A DNA stretch of 51,066 nt from Elusimicrobiota bacterium (lineage in GTDB: Bacteria; Elusimicrobiota; Endomicrobiia; Endomicrobiales; Endomicrobiaceae), in the NCBI GenBank assembly GCA_031274365.1, contig JAISQF010000020.1, positions 1-51,066 of the forward strand, written 5' to 3'. This document shows positions 1-7,940 of the stretch, piece after piece (the first letter of the stretch is position 1; every line of letters begins with the position of its first letter). The notes under the pieces are model-generated. The model ran no database searches, had not been told where the DNA came from, and was given only the letters and a program-made list of their open reading frames with translations. The translations under genes and the position numbers were made by a program.

Positions 1-24
1 CACCACCCCACTCCCCCACCCCCC

Positions 25-94
<70 letters not shown>

Positions 95-168
95 GTCTCT
101 TCTAATACCTATAGAAAGCTCAACAACTCAAATAGAATTTTTATATATTTTATAAATACATTTATCAA

Positions 169-208
169 AGACATTTATCTGTTTTTTTCAGATAAGTGTC
201 TTTTTTTT
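169..208 (+). terminator. Rho-independent terminator
   Basis: A 13-base stem pairs 169-181 with 189-201, with one G-U pair and a seven-T loop, and is followed by eight T at 201-208. It would end transcription from a gene left of the window and isolates the secreted-protein array. The rest of 93-342 shows no gene. Confidence 0.75.
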
Positions 209-342
209 GCCAAAATTTATAAAAAAAGTTTTAGTATTCAGAGATAGTATCAAAGACCATATTATAGTCAGCAGCTGATTAGTCTGAAGTTTTTTATGCG
301 CCGCTCAAAAGTTGTTATTTATATATTAAAGGAGAAATAAAA

Positions 343-828
343 ATGAAAATTTTAAAAAGAGTAGCTGTCTCAGTTCTATTAGTAACTGCTTTATTTGTAA
401 TGTCTATGGCTATTGAACAAAATATGGTAGTAGCTCAAATAAATGATAATGAAAGCTATGAACTAACAAAATCTCTTTGGGAAGAGATGAAAGCAGGCAT
501 TAGCAAGAAGTCCCCAGCCGAGCAGCAAGAAGCTTGGGAGGAGTTTTCCGAGTGGATTTTCAGTCTCCCTCAGGTTAAAGAGATATACCTTGAGAGTTTA
601 GAAGAGGAGAAAGATCCAGAGTTCAAACAGACTGCTAGAAAGTTGAGAATGAATGAAAAGTTCAATATAGAATTTCCTGGAGACGGTCCCAAGAGAGGCA
701 TTCATACGTGTTACATCGTTTATACGCGCACTCCAGAGGGACTGCTTAAAAGTTTGGTGGTAGCAGTATGGGATGACCTTGTTGAATGTGGCGGAATTGA
801 ATATGTAAATCCTAATCCGTATAAATAG
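343..828 (+). CDS. Secreted protein, first member of a tandem paralogous array
   Basis: 161 residues, family not recognised. The N-terminus is a Sec-type signal peptide: MKILKR, then a hydrophobic stretch to about residue 25. The mature part is acidic and Glu-rich. The C-terminus reads LLKSLVVAVW, then GGIEYVNPNPYK, which matches the closing GDVEYVDPxKYK motif of the downstream paralogues, so it belongs to the same family although its middle has diverged. The start is supported by AAAGGAG before the ATG. Role unknown; export to the periplasm or beyond is inferred from the signal peptide. No lipobox cysteine and no membrane anchor after the signal are visible. Confidence 0.75.
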   Translation: MKILKRVAVSVLLVTALFVMSMAIEQNMVVAQINDNESYELTKSLWEEMKAGISKKSPAEQQEAWEEFSEWIFSLPQVKEIYLESLEEEKDPEFKQTARKLRMNEKFNIEFPGDGPKRGIHTCYIVYTRTPEGLLKSLVVAVWDDLVECGGIEYVNPNPYK

Positions 829-909
829 AAAGGAGAAGTAAATTAAGAGGAGTGTTGATTTCTCCACGGACGCGGGGACGTTTCTAAAAAAGGAGAAAGC
901 ATAGGATAA

Positions 910-1170
910 ATGAAAAAGCAAAACAACGGCTGATTAAAAGCGCAACAGTTATATTAATGTTATTAATGTTTTTTGGAGTTAGTTATAGCCGCGACATTGT
1001 TAATATTATAACCAGTCCGGAAGCTAATCAGATAGCGACTGAGTTGCATCAGGGTTGATCCTAATAAGTTTGGGGGAAATGATCTAATCAAAAGTTTGTA
1101 TGTTAGTGTTTGGGGAGATCTGATTAACTGTGGAGAAATCGAAATAGTCAGTCCCAGAAAGTATAATTAA
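910..1170 (+). pseudogene. Decayed copy of the secreted-protein family
   Basis: Family features are spread over several frames. After a GGAG site, ATG 910 reads only seven codons (MKKQNNG) before a stop. A second frame carries a signal-peptide-like segment (KSATVILMLLMFFGVSYS) that runs to a TGA near 1056. A third frame resumes with VDPNKF, then LIKSLYVSVWGDLINCG, then EIVSPRKYN and ends at the TAA of 1168-1170. The C-terminal part is closest to the 343-828 gene. At least two frameshifts separate the pieces, so it is a pseudogene unless sequencing errors explain them. Confidence 0.7.
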
Positions 1171-1189
1171 AAAAGAAAGGAGATTAAAA

Positions 1190-1750
1190 ATGAAGAAGTT
1201 TTTATTAGCAGGTTTAGTATTAATGCTATTGTTTATTAGCGCAATAAGCGCTCAAGCGGCTCCTCCCGCTAAACCAAAAGCTAAAAGCGCGCCTGCGGCG
1301 CCGGCTCCTGACCCAAGATTCAAAGATGCAAGAGCATTTATTGCAAGTTCTTTAGATGCTAAAAGAGTGTATGGCGCATCATTTAAACCAAAAGCTAAAA
1401 GCGCGCCTGCGGCGCCGGCTTCTGACCCAAGATTCAAAGATGCAAGAGCATTTATTGCAAGTTCTTTAGATGCTAAAAGAGCGTATGCCGCATCATTAGA
1501 ATATGAGAAAACTGAGGAATTTAGAGAGGCAATCAGTGAATTGAAAAATTTCGACGACGAAGTAAATTACACAAATGAAGAAGGACCTATACTGTTCATG
1601 TTTACCTATAAAGCTGAGTTTAAGGGAGTGGTTAAGAGCTTGTTTGTAAAGATAGAAGAAAGAAGTAAGCCGTGGATGGAGGGCGAGTGGGAAGACGAAT
1701 GGAACAGAATTGGGGATGTTGAATATGTTGATCCCAAAAAATATAAATAA
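1190..1750 (+). CDS. Secreted array protein with internal duplication
   Basis: 186 residues. The signal peptide (MKKFLLAGLVLMLLF, cleavage likely after SAQA) is followed by an Ala/Pro/Lys-rich linker and a helical block (FKDARAFIASSLDAKRAY) that occurs twice because of a near-perfect 114-bp tandem duplication (1271-1384 and 1385-1498). After that come AASLEYEKTEEFR, a beta-like FKGVVKSLFVKI stretch and the family ending GDVEYVDPKKYK. A strong AAAGGAG precedes the ATG. Only about 20 bases separate it from its neighbours, so the array is probably one operon. Function unknown; the duplication keeps the frame and looks recent. Confidence 0.8.
   Translation: MKKFLLAGLVLMLLFISAISAQAAPPAKPKAKSAPAAPAPDPRFKDARAFIASSLDAKRVYGASFKPKAKSAPAAPASDPRFKDARAFIASSLDAKRAYAASLEYEKTEEFREAISELKNFDDEVNYTNEEGPILFMFTYKAEFKGVVKSLFVKIEERSKPWMEGEWEDEWNRIGDVEYVDPKKYK
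1271..1498 (+). repeat. Tandem 114-bp in-frame duplication
   Basis: Two adjacent 114-bp units (38 codons) begin at 1271 and 1385 and differ at only a few positions. Each encodes the Ala/Pro/Lys linker plus the FKDARAFIASSLDAKR block. Paralogues downstream have one copy, so this is a duplication peculiar to this gene. Confidence 0.9.
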
Positions 1751-1770
1751 AAAAGAAAGGAGATTTGAAA

Positions 1771-2229
1771 ATGAAAAAATTTATATTAACAAGTTTAGTA
1801 TTAACTATATTATTTGTCGGCGAGATTAGCGCTCAAGAATCATCTACACATGCTATTAGTCAGGAGGAAGCTATAGTCGCAGCTCCTGACCCAAAAATTG
1901 AATATGTAAAATCATTTATTGCGCGTTCTTTAGATGCGCAAAAGGCGTATGCAGCGTCTTTAGAATATGAGAAAACAGAGAAATTTAGACAGTCAGTCAG
2001 CAAATTCAAAGATAGCGAAGATTATACAGATTACATATATAAAGCTGGATTTATAGAATTCAGATTTATATATAAACCCGAGTTTAGAGATGTGATCAAA
2101 AAGTTAGAGATAACGCTTCCACATCTAAATTATGACGGGGTGCTCATCGGAGGGGACTACAAAATAGACGAACTGGTCACAGAATATATCGGGGATGTTG
2201 AATATGTTAACCCCGAGAAGTATAAATAA
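1771..2229 (+). CDS. Secreted array protein
   Basis: 152 residues from ATG 1771, chosen because AAAGGAG lies just upstream; a TTG six bases earlier overlaps the spacer. The signal peptide is MKKFILTSLVLTILFVGEISAQ. The body carries the family block FIARSLDAQKAYAASLEYE, a YIYKAG/FRFIYKPEF beta-rich section and the ending GDVEYVNPEKYK. Its signal region is almost identical to that of the gene at 2700-3404, two places downstream, while the gene between them resembles the one at 1190. The alternation suggests duplication of a two-gene unit. Function unknown. Confidence 0.8.
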   Translation: MKKFILTSLVLTILFVGEISAQESSTHAISQEEAIVAAPDPKIEYVKSFIARSLDAQKAYAASLEYEKTEKFRQSVSKFKDSEDYTDYIYKAGFIEFRFIYKPEFRDVIKKLEITLPHLNYDGVLIGGDYKIDELVTEYIGDVEYVNPEKYK

Positions 2230-2250
2230 AAAAGAAAAGGAGATTAAAAA

Positions 2251-2679
2251 ATGAAGAGGTTTTTATTAGCAAGTTTAGTATTAACATTATTATTTATTAG
2301 CGGAATAAGCGTTCAAGCGGCGCCTGCCGTCGCTAAGCCAAAAGCTAAAAGCGCAGCTCCAGTAGACCCAAGATTCAAAAAGGCAAAAGAATTTATTGCA
2401 GGTTCTTTAGATGCGCAAAAGGCGTATGCCGCGTCATTAGAATATGAGAAAACTGAGGAATTTAGAAACTCAATCAGTAAGCTTACTCCTGACAATAGTA
2501 GTAGTTACATATATAAAAATGGACTTACAGACTTCTTGTTTTATTATAAGTTAGAATTTAAGGGTTTGACCAATAAATACTTGGTCAAGGGATTATCCGT
2601 AAGGTTTGAAGGACAAGATTGGGAAGCGTGGAGAGATATTGGGGATGTTGAATATGTTGATCCAGAGAAGTATAAATAG
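2251..2679 (+). CDS. Secreted array protein
   Basis: 142 residues, the simplest member of the family: signal peptide (MKRFLLASLVLTLLF), a short Pro/Ala/Lys linker, FIAGSLDAQKAYAASLEYE, then YIYKNG, LEFKGL and the ending GDVEYVDPEKYK. Most similar to the 1190-1750 gene minus that gene's duplication. GGAG precedes the ATG and the intergenic gap is about 20 bases on each side. No catalytic motif or cysteine pattern is recognisable. The conserved aromatic and charged C-terminus suggests a small folded domain rather than disordered filler, but that is inference. Confidence 0.8.
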   Translation: MKRFLLASLVLTLLFISGISVQAAPAVAKPKAKSAAPVDPRFKKAKEFIAGSLDAQKAYAASLEYEKTEEFRNSISKLTPDNSSSYIYKNGLTDFLFYYKLEFKGLTNKYLVKGLSVRFEGQDWEAWRDIGDVEYVDPEKYK

Positions 2680-2699
2680 AAAAGAAAGGAGATTTGAAA

Positions 2700-3404
2700 A
2701 TGAAAAAATTTATATTAACAAGTTTAGTATTAACTATATTATTTGTTGGTGAGATTAGCGCTCAAGAAGCATCTACACATACTATTAGTCAGGAAATTTA
2801 TATAAGTAGTATGACGGATAGGATTTTGAAAGGTGTGCCGGCAAAATCTATTAATAATCCTCAAATTATAAATTCGTTGACGAATATCGTTCTAAATGCT
2901 ATATCACTACCTGACGCGGATACCCAAAATAGCAAAGAGGAAAGAGTTGACGGTCGTTTAGCGTATACAGCGAAAAGCGCCATCGAAAATCTTTTAGCAT
3001 CTACATCTGATCCGAAAGCTATAAAAGCTGGTCTCAACAAAATTGTGAAGATCTTGACGCCGCCGCGGATAGACCCAAACGCAAGATTTGAAAGGGCTAA
3101 ATCGCTTATTGCGCGATCTTTAGATGCGCAAAGGGCATATGACGCATCCCTGAAATATGAGAATACTGAGAAATTTAGGAACTCAATCAAGAATCTTACT
3201 CCCAATAGTAATGGAAGTGAATACATATATGAAAATGGGCCTTTACGCTTCGAGTTTAGATATAAAGCCGATTTTAAGAATTTGACCTTGACCAAAAGTT
3301 TGTTTGTGGATTTCAAAGAAGAATACACGGGATTCAGGGGATACAGGCCGCCCGGCTATGATTTTGGAGCTGTCGAATTAGTTGACCCTAAGAAATATGA
3401 ATAA
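2700..3404 (+). CDS. Secreted array protein with an extra central segment
   Basis: 234 residues from ATG 2700 (AAAGGAG upstream). The signal peptide matches that of the 1771 gene. About 95 residues not found in the other members follow (roughly 25-120, with TDRILKGVP and SAIENLLAST, predicted helical). The family domain then resumes with ERAKSLIARSLDAQRAY, NTEKFRNSIKNL, YIYENG and an ending AVELVDPKKYE that departs slightly from the family motif. The insert may be a lineage-specific domain or a fusion of two secreted genes. Function unknown. Confidence 0.8.
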   Translation: MKKFILTSLVLTILFVGEISAQEASTHTISQEIYISSMTDRILKGVPAKSINNPQIINSLTNIVLNAISLPDADTQNSKEERVDGRLAYTAKSAIENLLASTSDPKAIKAGLNKIVKILTPPRIDPNARFERAKSLIARSLDAQRAYDASLKYENTEKFRNSIKNLTPNSNGSEYIYENGPLRFEFRYKADFKNLTLTKSLFVDFKEEYTGFRGYRPPGYDFGAVELVDPKKYE

Positions 3405-3436
3405 AAAAGATAATGAAAAAGACAGAGGATTTCAAA

Positions 3437-3514
3437 ATGAAGAAGTTTTTATTAGCGAGTTTAGCATTGACCGCTTGTTTTTATTTATGTTGTTTTTTCT
3501 TTCAGACAGCCTGA
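3437..3514 (+). pseudogene. Truncated array member: signal peptide only
   Basis: An ATG at 3437 opens with MKKFLLASLALTA, the family signal peptide, and then runs into a stop at 3512-3514 after 25 residues. The usual mature region is absent, replaced by a nested palindromic sequence starting at 3507. It looks like a seventh copy cut off by insertion of, or deletion up to, that palindrome. Confidence 0.65.
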
Positions 3515-3561
3515 AAGGCTGAATCTCCATAACCGCAGGTCAGCGACCTGCGGTTCAGCCT
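3507..3561. repeat. Nested palindrome (REP-like element)
   Basis: Three interlocking inverted repeats: CAGCCT/AGGCTG (3507-3512 with 3516-3521), AGGCTGAA/TTCAGCCT (3516-3523 with 3554-3561), and a perfect 11-bp stem with a 3-base loop (3531-3541 with 3545-3555). The segment is richer in GC than its surroundings. No T tract follows, so a plain terminator is less likely than a REP/MITE-type mobile palindrome. Confidence 0.7.
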
Positions 3562-3624
3562 ACTTGCCACCCTCTGCCCGAAAGACAGGACTAAAAATAA
3601 CATAATTAAAAACAACAATCATAA

Positions 3625-4305
3625 TTACAAATCCTCTATGCCTTTTTTATTTTCATATAAACTTGCCCAATCGTTATTAAAAACATCAACGGCTTGATTT
3701 ATAGACGGGACTTTGAAAACGTCGCATAAAAGAGATAATGGAGCGGTTATGCTTTGAGCGCCGGCGTCAAACGCTTCATTTATTTGCGCGATATTTTTGA
3801 AACTCGCGGCAAGAATTTTTGTTTTATATTGATACTTGGAAATTTTGTCGGCAAATCCAGAAATGACAGACTTAGAGCAAATATTCAAATTTTCCATACG
3901 GTTGAGATAAAGAGCCAAATAATCAATACCCGCTTCTAAAGCCAAATATCCCTGCATTTTTGTATATACCGCGGTTGCCGTAATATTTAACCCTTCTCTT
4001 TTTAATATTTGAATAGCTTCAAGACCTTGCGCGGTAACGGGAATCTTTATATAAATATCCTGATCTATATTTTTTAATATCGCTTTGGCGTCGGAAATCA
4101 TTCCATCGCAATTTTGCGAAACTGTTTGAATGTGTAAAGATCTTTGTTTGCCTATAATTTTTCTGATCTCTTTGAAATGATTAAAAAAATCTATCTTGCC
4201 TTCTTTTTTGATAATTGTCGGATTACAAGTGATTCCTCTTATGGGAAAATGTTTAATTCCTTGTTTTATTTCTTCAATATTTGCCGTGTCTAAAAAAAAT
4301 TCCAT
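3625..4305 (-). CDS. Transaldolase / fructose-6-phosphate aldolase-like protein
   Basis: 226 residues, the size of the small TalC/FSA class of the transaldolase family, which transfers or cleaves a dihydroxyacetone unit through a Schiff-base lysine. Visible motifs are MEFFLDTANIEEI at the N-terminus, GITCNPTIIKKEG (family GxTTNPS), and YIKIPVT around residue 90 holding the expected catalytic lysine. Further on come the ALEAGIDYLALYLNRM strand and the C-terminal FDAGAQSITAPLSLL block. A GGAG site precedes the ATG on the minus strand. It is transcribed alone, divergent from the cupin gene. Transaldolase and F6P aldolase activity cannot be told apart from sequence by eye. Confidence 0.88.
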   Translation of the reverse strand: MEFFLDTANIEEIKQGIKHFPIRGITCNPTIIKKEGKIDFFNHFKEIRKIIGKQRSLHIQTVSQNCDGMISDAKAILKNIDQDIYIKIPVTAQGLEAIQILKREGLNITATAVYTKMQGYLALEAGIDYLALYLNRMENLNICSKSVISGFADKISKYQYKTKILAASFKNIAQINEAFDAGAQSITAPLSLLCDVFKVPSINQAVDVFNNDWASLYENKKGIEDL

Positions 4306-4450
4306 TTTTTTATTTTCTCCTTTTTTTGTTTTTTACCGACATTTTAGATAGTATAAATTAAAGTTTATTAAATCAATATGAAATTTATTAGAAGATTTTA
4401 TAAAAAAATCTTTTACAGACGCTGAAAAGAAAGTAAAAAAGGAGATGAAA

Positions 4451-4795
4451 ATGAAAACGCAAAAAGATCAGGAATTTGTAAAAAACGCAAGTATAGATTT
4501 TGAAACTAATCCCAAGACAAGAAAAATTTTATCTTTTACCGACGACTTAATGCTTGTTGAGAATCATTTTGAAAAAGACGATATTGCTCCCGCGCACAGC
4601 CATTATCACACGCAAATAGTTTATGTCGTTTGCGGAGTTTTTGAATTTGTAATAGAGGACCGCAAATATATTATTTCAAAAGGCGATTCTCTTTTGATAA
4701 AGAGCGGAGTAAAACACGGTTGTAAATGTATAGAGAAAGGAATTTTGCTTGATGTTTTTACTCCTATGAGAGAGGATTTTATAAAAGAAAAATGA
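4451..4795 (+). CDS. Cupin-domain protein (KdgF-like)
   Basis: 114 residues from ATG 4451, preferred over ATG 4445 because the GGAG at 4441-4444 would abut the earlier start. Single cupin barrel with metal-binding pattern HSHYHTQIVYVVxG in motif 1 and GDSLLIKSGVKHGC in motif 2. The C-terminal VFTPMREDF resembles KdgF-type cupins, which help open unsaturated uronates, but many small cupins share this and no pectin genes are nearby. Its stop overlaps the start of the next gene (ATGA), so the two are probably translationally coupled. Confidence 0.8.
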   Translation: MKTQKDQEFVKNASIDFETNPKTRKILSFTDDLMLVENHFEKDDIAPAHSHYHTQIVYVVCGVFEFVIEDRKYIISKGDSLLIKSGVKHGCKCIEKGILLDVFTPMREDFIKEK

Positions 4796-7239
4796 ATAAA
4801 AATATTTTAGATGAAATATTGATGTCGGTAAAAAAACCGTCGAGATATATAAATCACGAGCTGAATTCTCATCCCGCCGATATGTCTGCGGATTTTTCAA
4901 TATGTTTGTCTTTTCCCGACATTTATGAAGTGGGAGCGTCTAATCTTGGAATTGAAATTCTCTATCATCTTATAAATGAAAAAAAACTTGCTCGCTGCGA
5001 ACGCTGTTATGCTCCCGATATTGATATGGAAAAACTTTTAAGGGAACGAAAAATTCCTCTTTTTTCAATTGAATCAAACAGCCCTTTGTCGAGTTTTGAC
5101 ATTATCGGATTTACAATTCAATGCGAGCTTGCCGCCACAAATATTGTCAATATGATTGATTTGGCGGGCTTGAATTGTTTTGCAAAAGACAGAAAAGAAA
5201 ATGATCCTCTAATAATAGCCGGAGGTCCGGCTCTGACAAACCCCGAACCTTTTTGCGATTTTTTTGATTTATTTGTTTTAGGAGACGGCGAGGAAGTTAT
5301 TGAGGATATTATAAACGTTTGTCTAAGAAATAAAAAAAAGATAAGCAAAGAAAATCTTTTGAGAAAACTTTCTGAAATAGAAGGCGTGTATGTTCCTTCC
5401 TTATATATAGTTGAATACAATGACGATAATACAATTAAATCCGTCATCCCAAAAGACGGCGTGAAACCTGTTGTTAAAAAAAGGGTTTTGAATTTGGAAA
5501 ATGCTTTTTTCCCAAAAAATAAAATCGTTCCTTTTGTCGAGACGGTTCATAATAGATTAAATATTGAAGTTGCACGCGGCTGTCCGGGTCAATGTCGTTT
5601 TTGTCAAGCGTCAAAGTATTATCGTCCTTGGCGTCAAAGATCTATTGATAATTTACTTCAACTTGTCGATGAGGGGATTAAATCCACGGGATATGAAGAA
5701 GTTTCTTTTGCGTCTCTTTCTTGCAGCGATTATAAAGATTTGGATAAACTTTTAATCAAAGTCAACGAAAAGTATTTGGATTCAAAATTAAATATTTCTC
5801 TCCCGTCTCTAAGATGCAATGAACGTTCGATAAAAATAGTGCAGTATATAAGTAGAAATAAAAAACCGACATTGACTTTTGCTCCCGAGGCCGGAACGGA
5901 CAGACTTAGAAATGTCATAGGAAAATATCTTAGCCGCAATCAAATTTTAACCACTCTGTTTTTAGCAAATCAAATGGGCTGGGAAGTTATCAAATTGTAT
6001 TTTATGATCGGACTTCCGACTGAAACAAAAGAAGATTTGGACGGGATAAAAGAGCTTGTTCAAACAGCCCGCCAAAATGCCAAAAAATTAAAATTTACGA
6101 TAACGGTTTCTCCTTTTGTTCCAAAAGCTCAAACGGCTTTTCAGTGGGCGCCGATGGAAAAATCAGAAATTGTAGAGGAGAAAATTAAATATCTAAAAAC
6201 TTTGTTGTCGGCCGATATAAAAGCGCATAATCATTTTGCAAGCATTTTAGAGGCTTTTATTGCGCGCGGGGACAGACGCTTGAGTTCCGTTATTTATAAA
6301 GTTTGGCAAAAAGGATCGCGTTTTGATCAGTGGGCTGATAGATTTGGAAATCAGGGTTGGCTTGATTGTATTAAGGAAAGTTCTTTGGATTTAGATTTTT
6401 ACGTTTATCGGCAAAGAAAATCAGATGAAATTTTTGCATGGGATCATTTGAATTTTGGAGTTGATAAAGAAACTTTATATGCCGATTATATTAAAGGAAT
6501 AAATGAAACTGCTCAAACTATAAATGAATCTTTTAATCAAAAAAATGCGGAGTTTCCAAAAAATTTACCAAAGTTGGAAGAGACCGCCCCGCCTATTATG
6601 AGAGTCCGCTTGAGATTTTCCAAAAAAGGAATTGTCAAATATATATCGCATTTGGAACAGATTGAAGTTTTTAGGCGCGTCATAAGAAGAAGCGGATTGC
6701 CGATAGCTTTTAGCGCGGGGTTTAGTCCTCAGATAAAAGCGTCTTACGGTCCGCCTCTGACGGTAGGATATGAGAGTTTGAGCGAATATGTGGATTTATG
6801 TCTTATAGAAAAAATATCTCTTGATCAAATACGAGACGCTATTTCAAAAACATTGCCGGAATCTTTTTCTCTTTTAGACATTAAACATATTCCCGTGTTT
6901 TTTCCGTCGATAGATTCTCTTGTCAATTTGGTTGAATATAAAATTTATGACTGTGAATTTTTGCAAAAAGAAATAGACGATTTTCTTATCCGCGATGAAA
7001 TAATAATTAAGAAAGAGAAAAAAGGAAAGGTAAATGAAATAAATATCAAACCTATAATAAAAGAAATAAAAATTGAAAATAAAGATTTAATCTTAAAACT
7101 TTATTATGCTAAAGATAAAGTTATAAAACCCGATTTAATCTTAAAAGAAATATGTCCTGAAAAATCTGCGGAAAATTTTTTAATTGAGAGGAGCAATTTG
7201 TTTATTGAATTGCCCGACGGAAGCGATTATATTATTTAA
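4792..7239 (+). CDS. Radical SAM protein (TIGR03960-like) fused to a DUF2344 domain
   Basis: 815 residues. The N-terminal third resembles a B12-binding-type fold (SLSFPDIYEVGASNLG). The radical SAM core holds the CxxxCxxC cluster motif at C264, C268 and C271, followed by a TIM-barrel with LPSLRCNE, FAPEAGTDRLRNVIGK and KLYFMIGLPTET. From about residue 600 a DUF2344 domain begins (MRVRLRFSKKGIVKYISHLE, then FSAGFSPQIKASYGPPL). In many bacteria these two parts are separate adjacent genes or a fusion near RNase G and ribosomal-protein genes; the substrate is not known to me. Here it is coupled to a cupin instead. Confidence 0.9.
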   Translation: MNKNILDEILMSVKKPSRYINHELNSHPADMSADFSICLSFPDIYEVGASNLGIEILYHLINEKKLARCERCYAPDIDMEKLLRERKIPLFSIESNSPLSSFDIIGFTIQCELAATNIVNMIDLAGLNCFAKDRKENDPLIIAGGPALTNPEPFCDFFDLFVLGDGEEVIEDIINVCLRNKKKISKENLLRKLSEIEGVYVPSLYIVEYNDDNTIKSVIPKDGVKPVVKKRVLNLENAFFPKNKIVPFVETVHNRLNIEVARGCPGQCRFCQASKYYRPWRQRSIDNLLQLVDEGIKSTGYEEVSFASLSCSDYKDLDKLLIKVNEKYLDSKLNISLPSLRCNERSIKIVQYISRNKKPTLTFAPEAGTDRLRNVIGKYLSRNQILTTLFLANQMGWEVIKLYFMIGLPTETKEDLDGIKELVQTARQNAKKLKFTITVSPFVPKAQTAFQWAPMEKSEIVEEKIKYLKTLLSADIKAHNHFASILEAFIARGDRRLSSVIYKVWQKGSRFDQWADRFGNQGWLDCIKESSLDLDFYVYRQRKSDEIFAWDHLNFGVDKETLYADYIKGINETAQTINESFNQKNAEFPKNLPKLEETAPPIMRVRLRFSKKGIVKYISHLEQIEVFRRVIRRSGLPIAFSAGFSPQIKASYGPPLTVGYESLSEYVDLCLIEKISLDQIRDAISKTLPESFSLLDIKHIPVFFPSIDSLVNLVEYKIYDCEFLQKEIDDFLIRDEIIIKKEKKGKVNEINIKPIIKEIKIENKDLILKLYYAKDKVIKPDLILKEICPEKSAENFLIERSNLFIELPDGSDYII

Positions 7240-7334
7240 GCTGCGCGTTAAAGAAAATATCTTGAAATAAATTCAAAATAAATGACAGCGGACTTTGATT
7301 TATTTTTTTGAAAAAAATACAATAAAAAAATTGA

Positions 7335-7434
7335 GAATAATTTTACAGACAAATGTATAAAGATGATTATTCGTTATTGTAAGAGTTAACGATTTTGATG
7401 GAATAATTTTACAGACAAATGTATAAAGATGATT
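7335..7434. repeat. Two 34-bp perfect direct repeats upstream of the PTS operon
   Basis: Identical 34-base copies lie at 7335-7368 and 7401-7434, separated by 32 bases. Each contains an imperfect dyad (TTTACA, six bases, TGTATAAA) like a helix-turn-helix operator half-site pair. They lie about 150-250 bases before the permease start, consistent with paired regulator sites. The rest of 7240-7584 shows no gene. Confidence 0.75.
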
Positions 7435-7584
7435 TATGGTATTGCAGACTTGCCTTAAACTTTCAATACAATATTGGCTTTGCCGACACAAACTTGGGCT
7501 GTGCGGAGGCGGTCGCAAAATTATAATAGCAGCACAATCGCGGTTTTGTATAAACCGTAATATTGTATGGAAGGGAGGATAGGC

Positions 7585-7887
7585 ATGGCAAAAGATTTTG
7601 TAAAAACAGCTCTAGGCGTTCTTGACGGAGTAGGCGGTAAGGATAATATTAAAACTGTGGTGCATTGCGCAACAAGACTTAGGTTCACTTTGGCGGATTC
7701 AGCTAAAGCGTCTGACGAATCTGTTAAAGCTGCGACGGGCGTAGTCAGTGTGGTAAAAGCGGGAGGACAGTATCAAGTTGTTATAGGTAATGATGTGCAT
7801 GAAGTATTTGTTGAGTTGGAAAAGTTGGGCGCCCCAACTGGTGAAAGTGACGGGGGGGGGGGGGGGGCGTCGAAAAGCAGTCGATAG
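7585..7887 (+). CDS. PTS enzyme IIB domain (beta-glucoside/glucose family), cut off at a G16 tract
   Basis: 100 residues from ATG 7585, chosen because GGAAGGGAGG lies 5-10 bases upstream; an in-frame ATG at 7567 precedes that site. This is the IIB domain that passes phosphate from IIA to the incoming sugar; C28 in HCATRLRF is the phosphocysteine. In this copy the frame runs into the 16-G run at 7852-7867, reads five glycines plus ASKSSR, and stops at 7885. The IIC-IIA part continues in another frame directly afterwards. Frame arithmetic: 17 or 14 G would join both parts into one protein of about 647 residues, the normal size of a BglF-type IIBCA permease. Confidence 0.9.
   Translation: MAKDFVKTALGVLDGVGGKDNIKTVVHCATRLRFTLADSAKASDESVKAATGVVSVVKAGGQYQVVIGNDVHEVFVELEKLGAPTGESDGGGGGASKSSR
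7852..7867 (+). repeat. G16 homopolymer inside the PTS permease gene
   Basis: Sixteen consecutive G lie exactly at the IIB-IIC linker. The IIB frame occupies positions 1 mod 3 and the IIC frame 0 mod 3, so the present length is out of frame; gain of one G or loss of two restores the fusion. Poly-G of this length is a classic slipped-strand hotspot but also error-prone in sequencing. Confidence 0.93.
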
Positions 7888-7940
7888 GCAAAATTCTTAT
7901 AGGCACTATCAGCGGAGTATTCACGCCGATTTTAGCCGCA

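Noticed and set aside
1252-1437. Minus-strand frame rich in Ala/Gly/Leu across the secreted gene
   Set aside because: Shadow of the Ala/Pro/Lys repeat on the other strand; the paralogues support only the plus strand.
4451-4795. Assigning the cupin firmly as KdgF
   Set aside because: Only the general cupin motifs and a VFTPMREDF tail support it, and no uronate-catabolism genes are nearby.
7335-7434. Minimal CRISPR array (two 34-bp repeats, 32-bp spacer)
   Set aside because: Only two repeats, no cas genes anywhere in the window, and the repeat has an operator-like dyad upstream of an operon; a regulatory or dispersed repeat is simpler.
7300-7518. 72-residue minus-strand reading frame
   Set aside because: It merely reads through the two direct repeats; it has no family resemblance and no ribosome-binding site.
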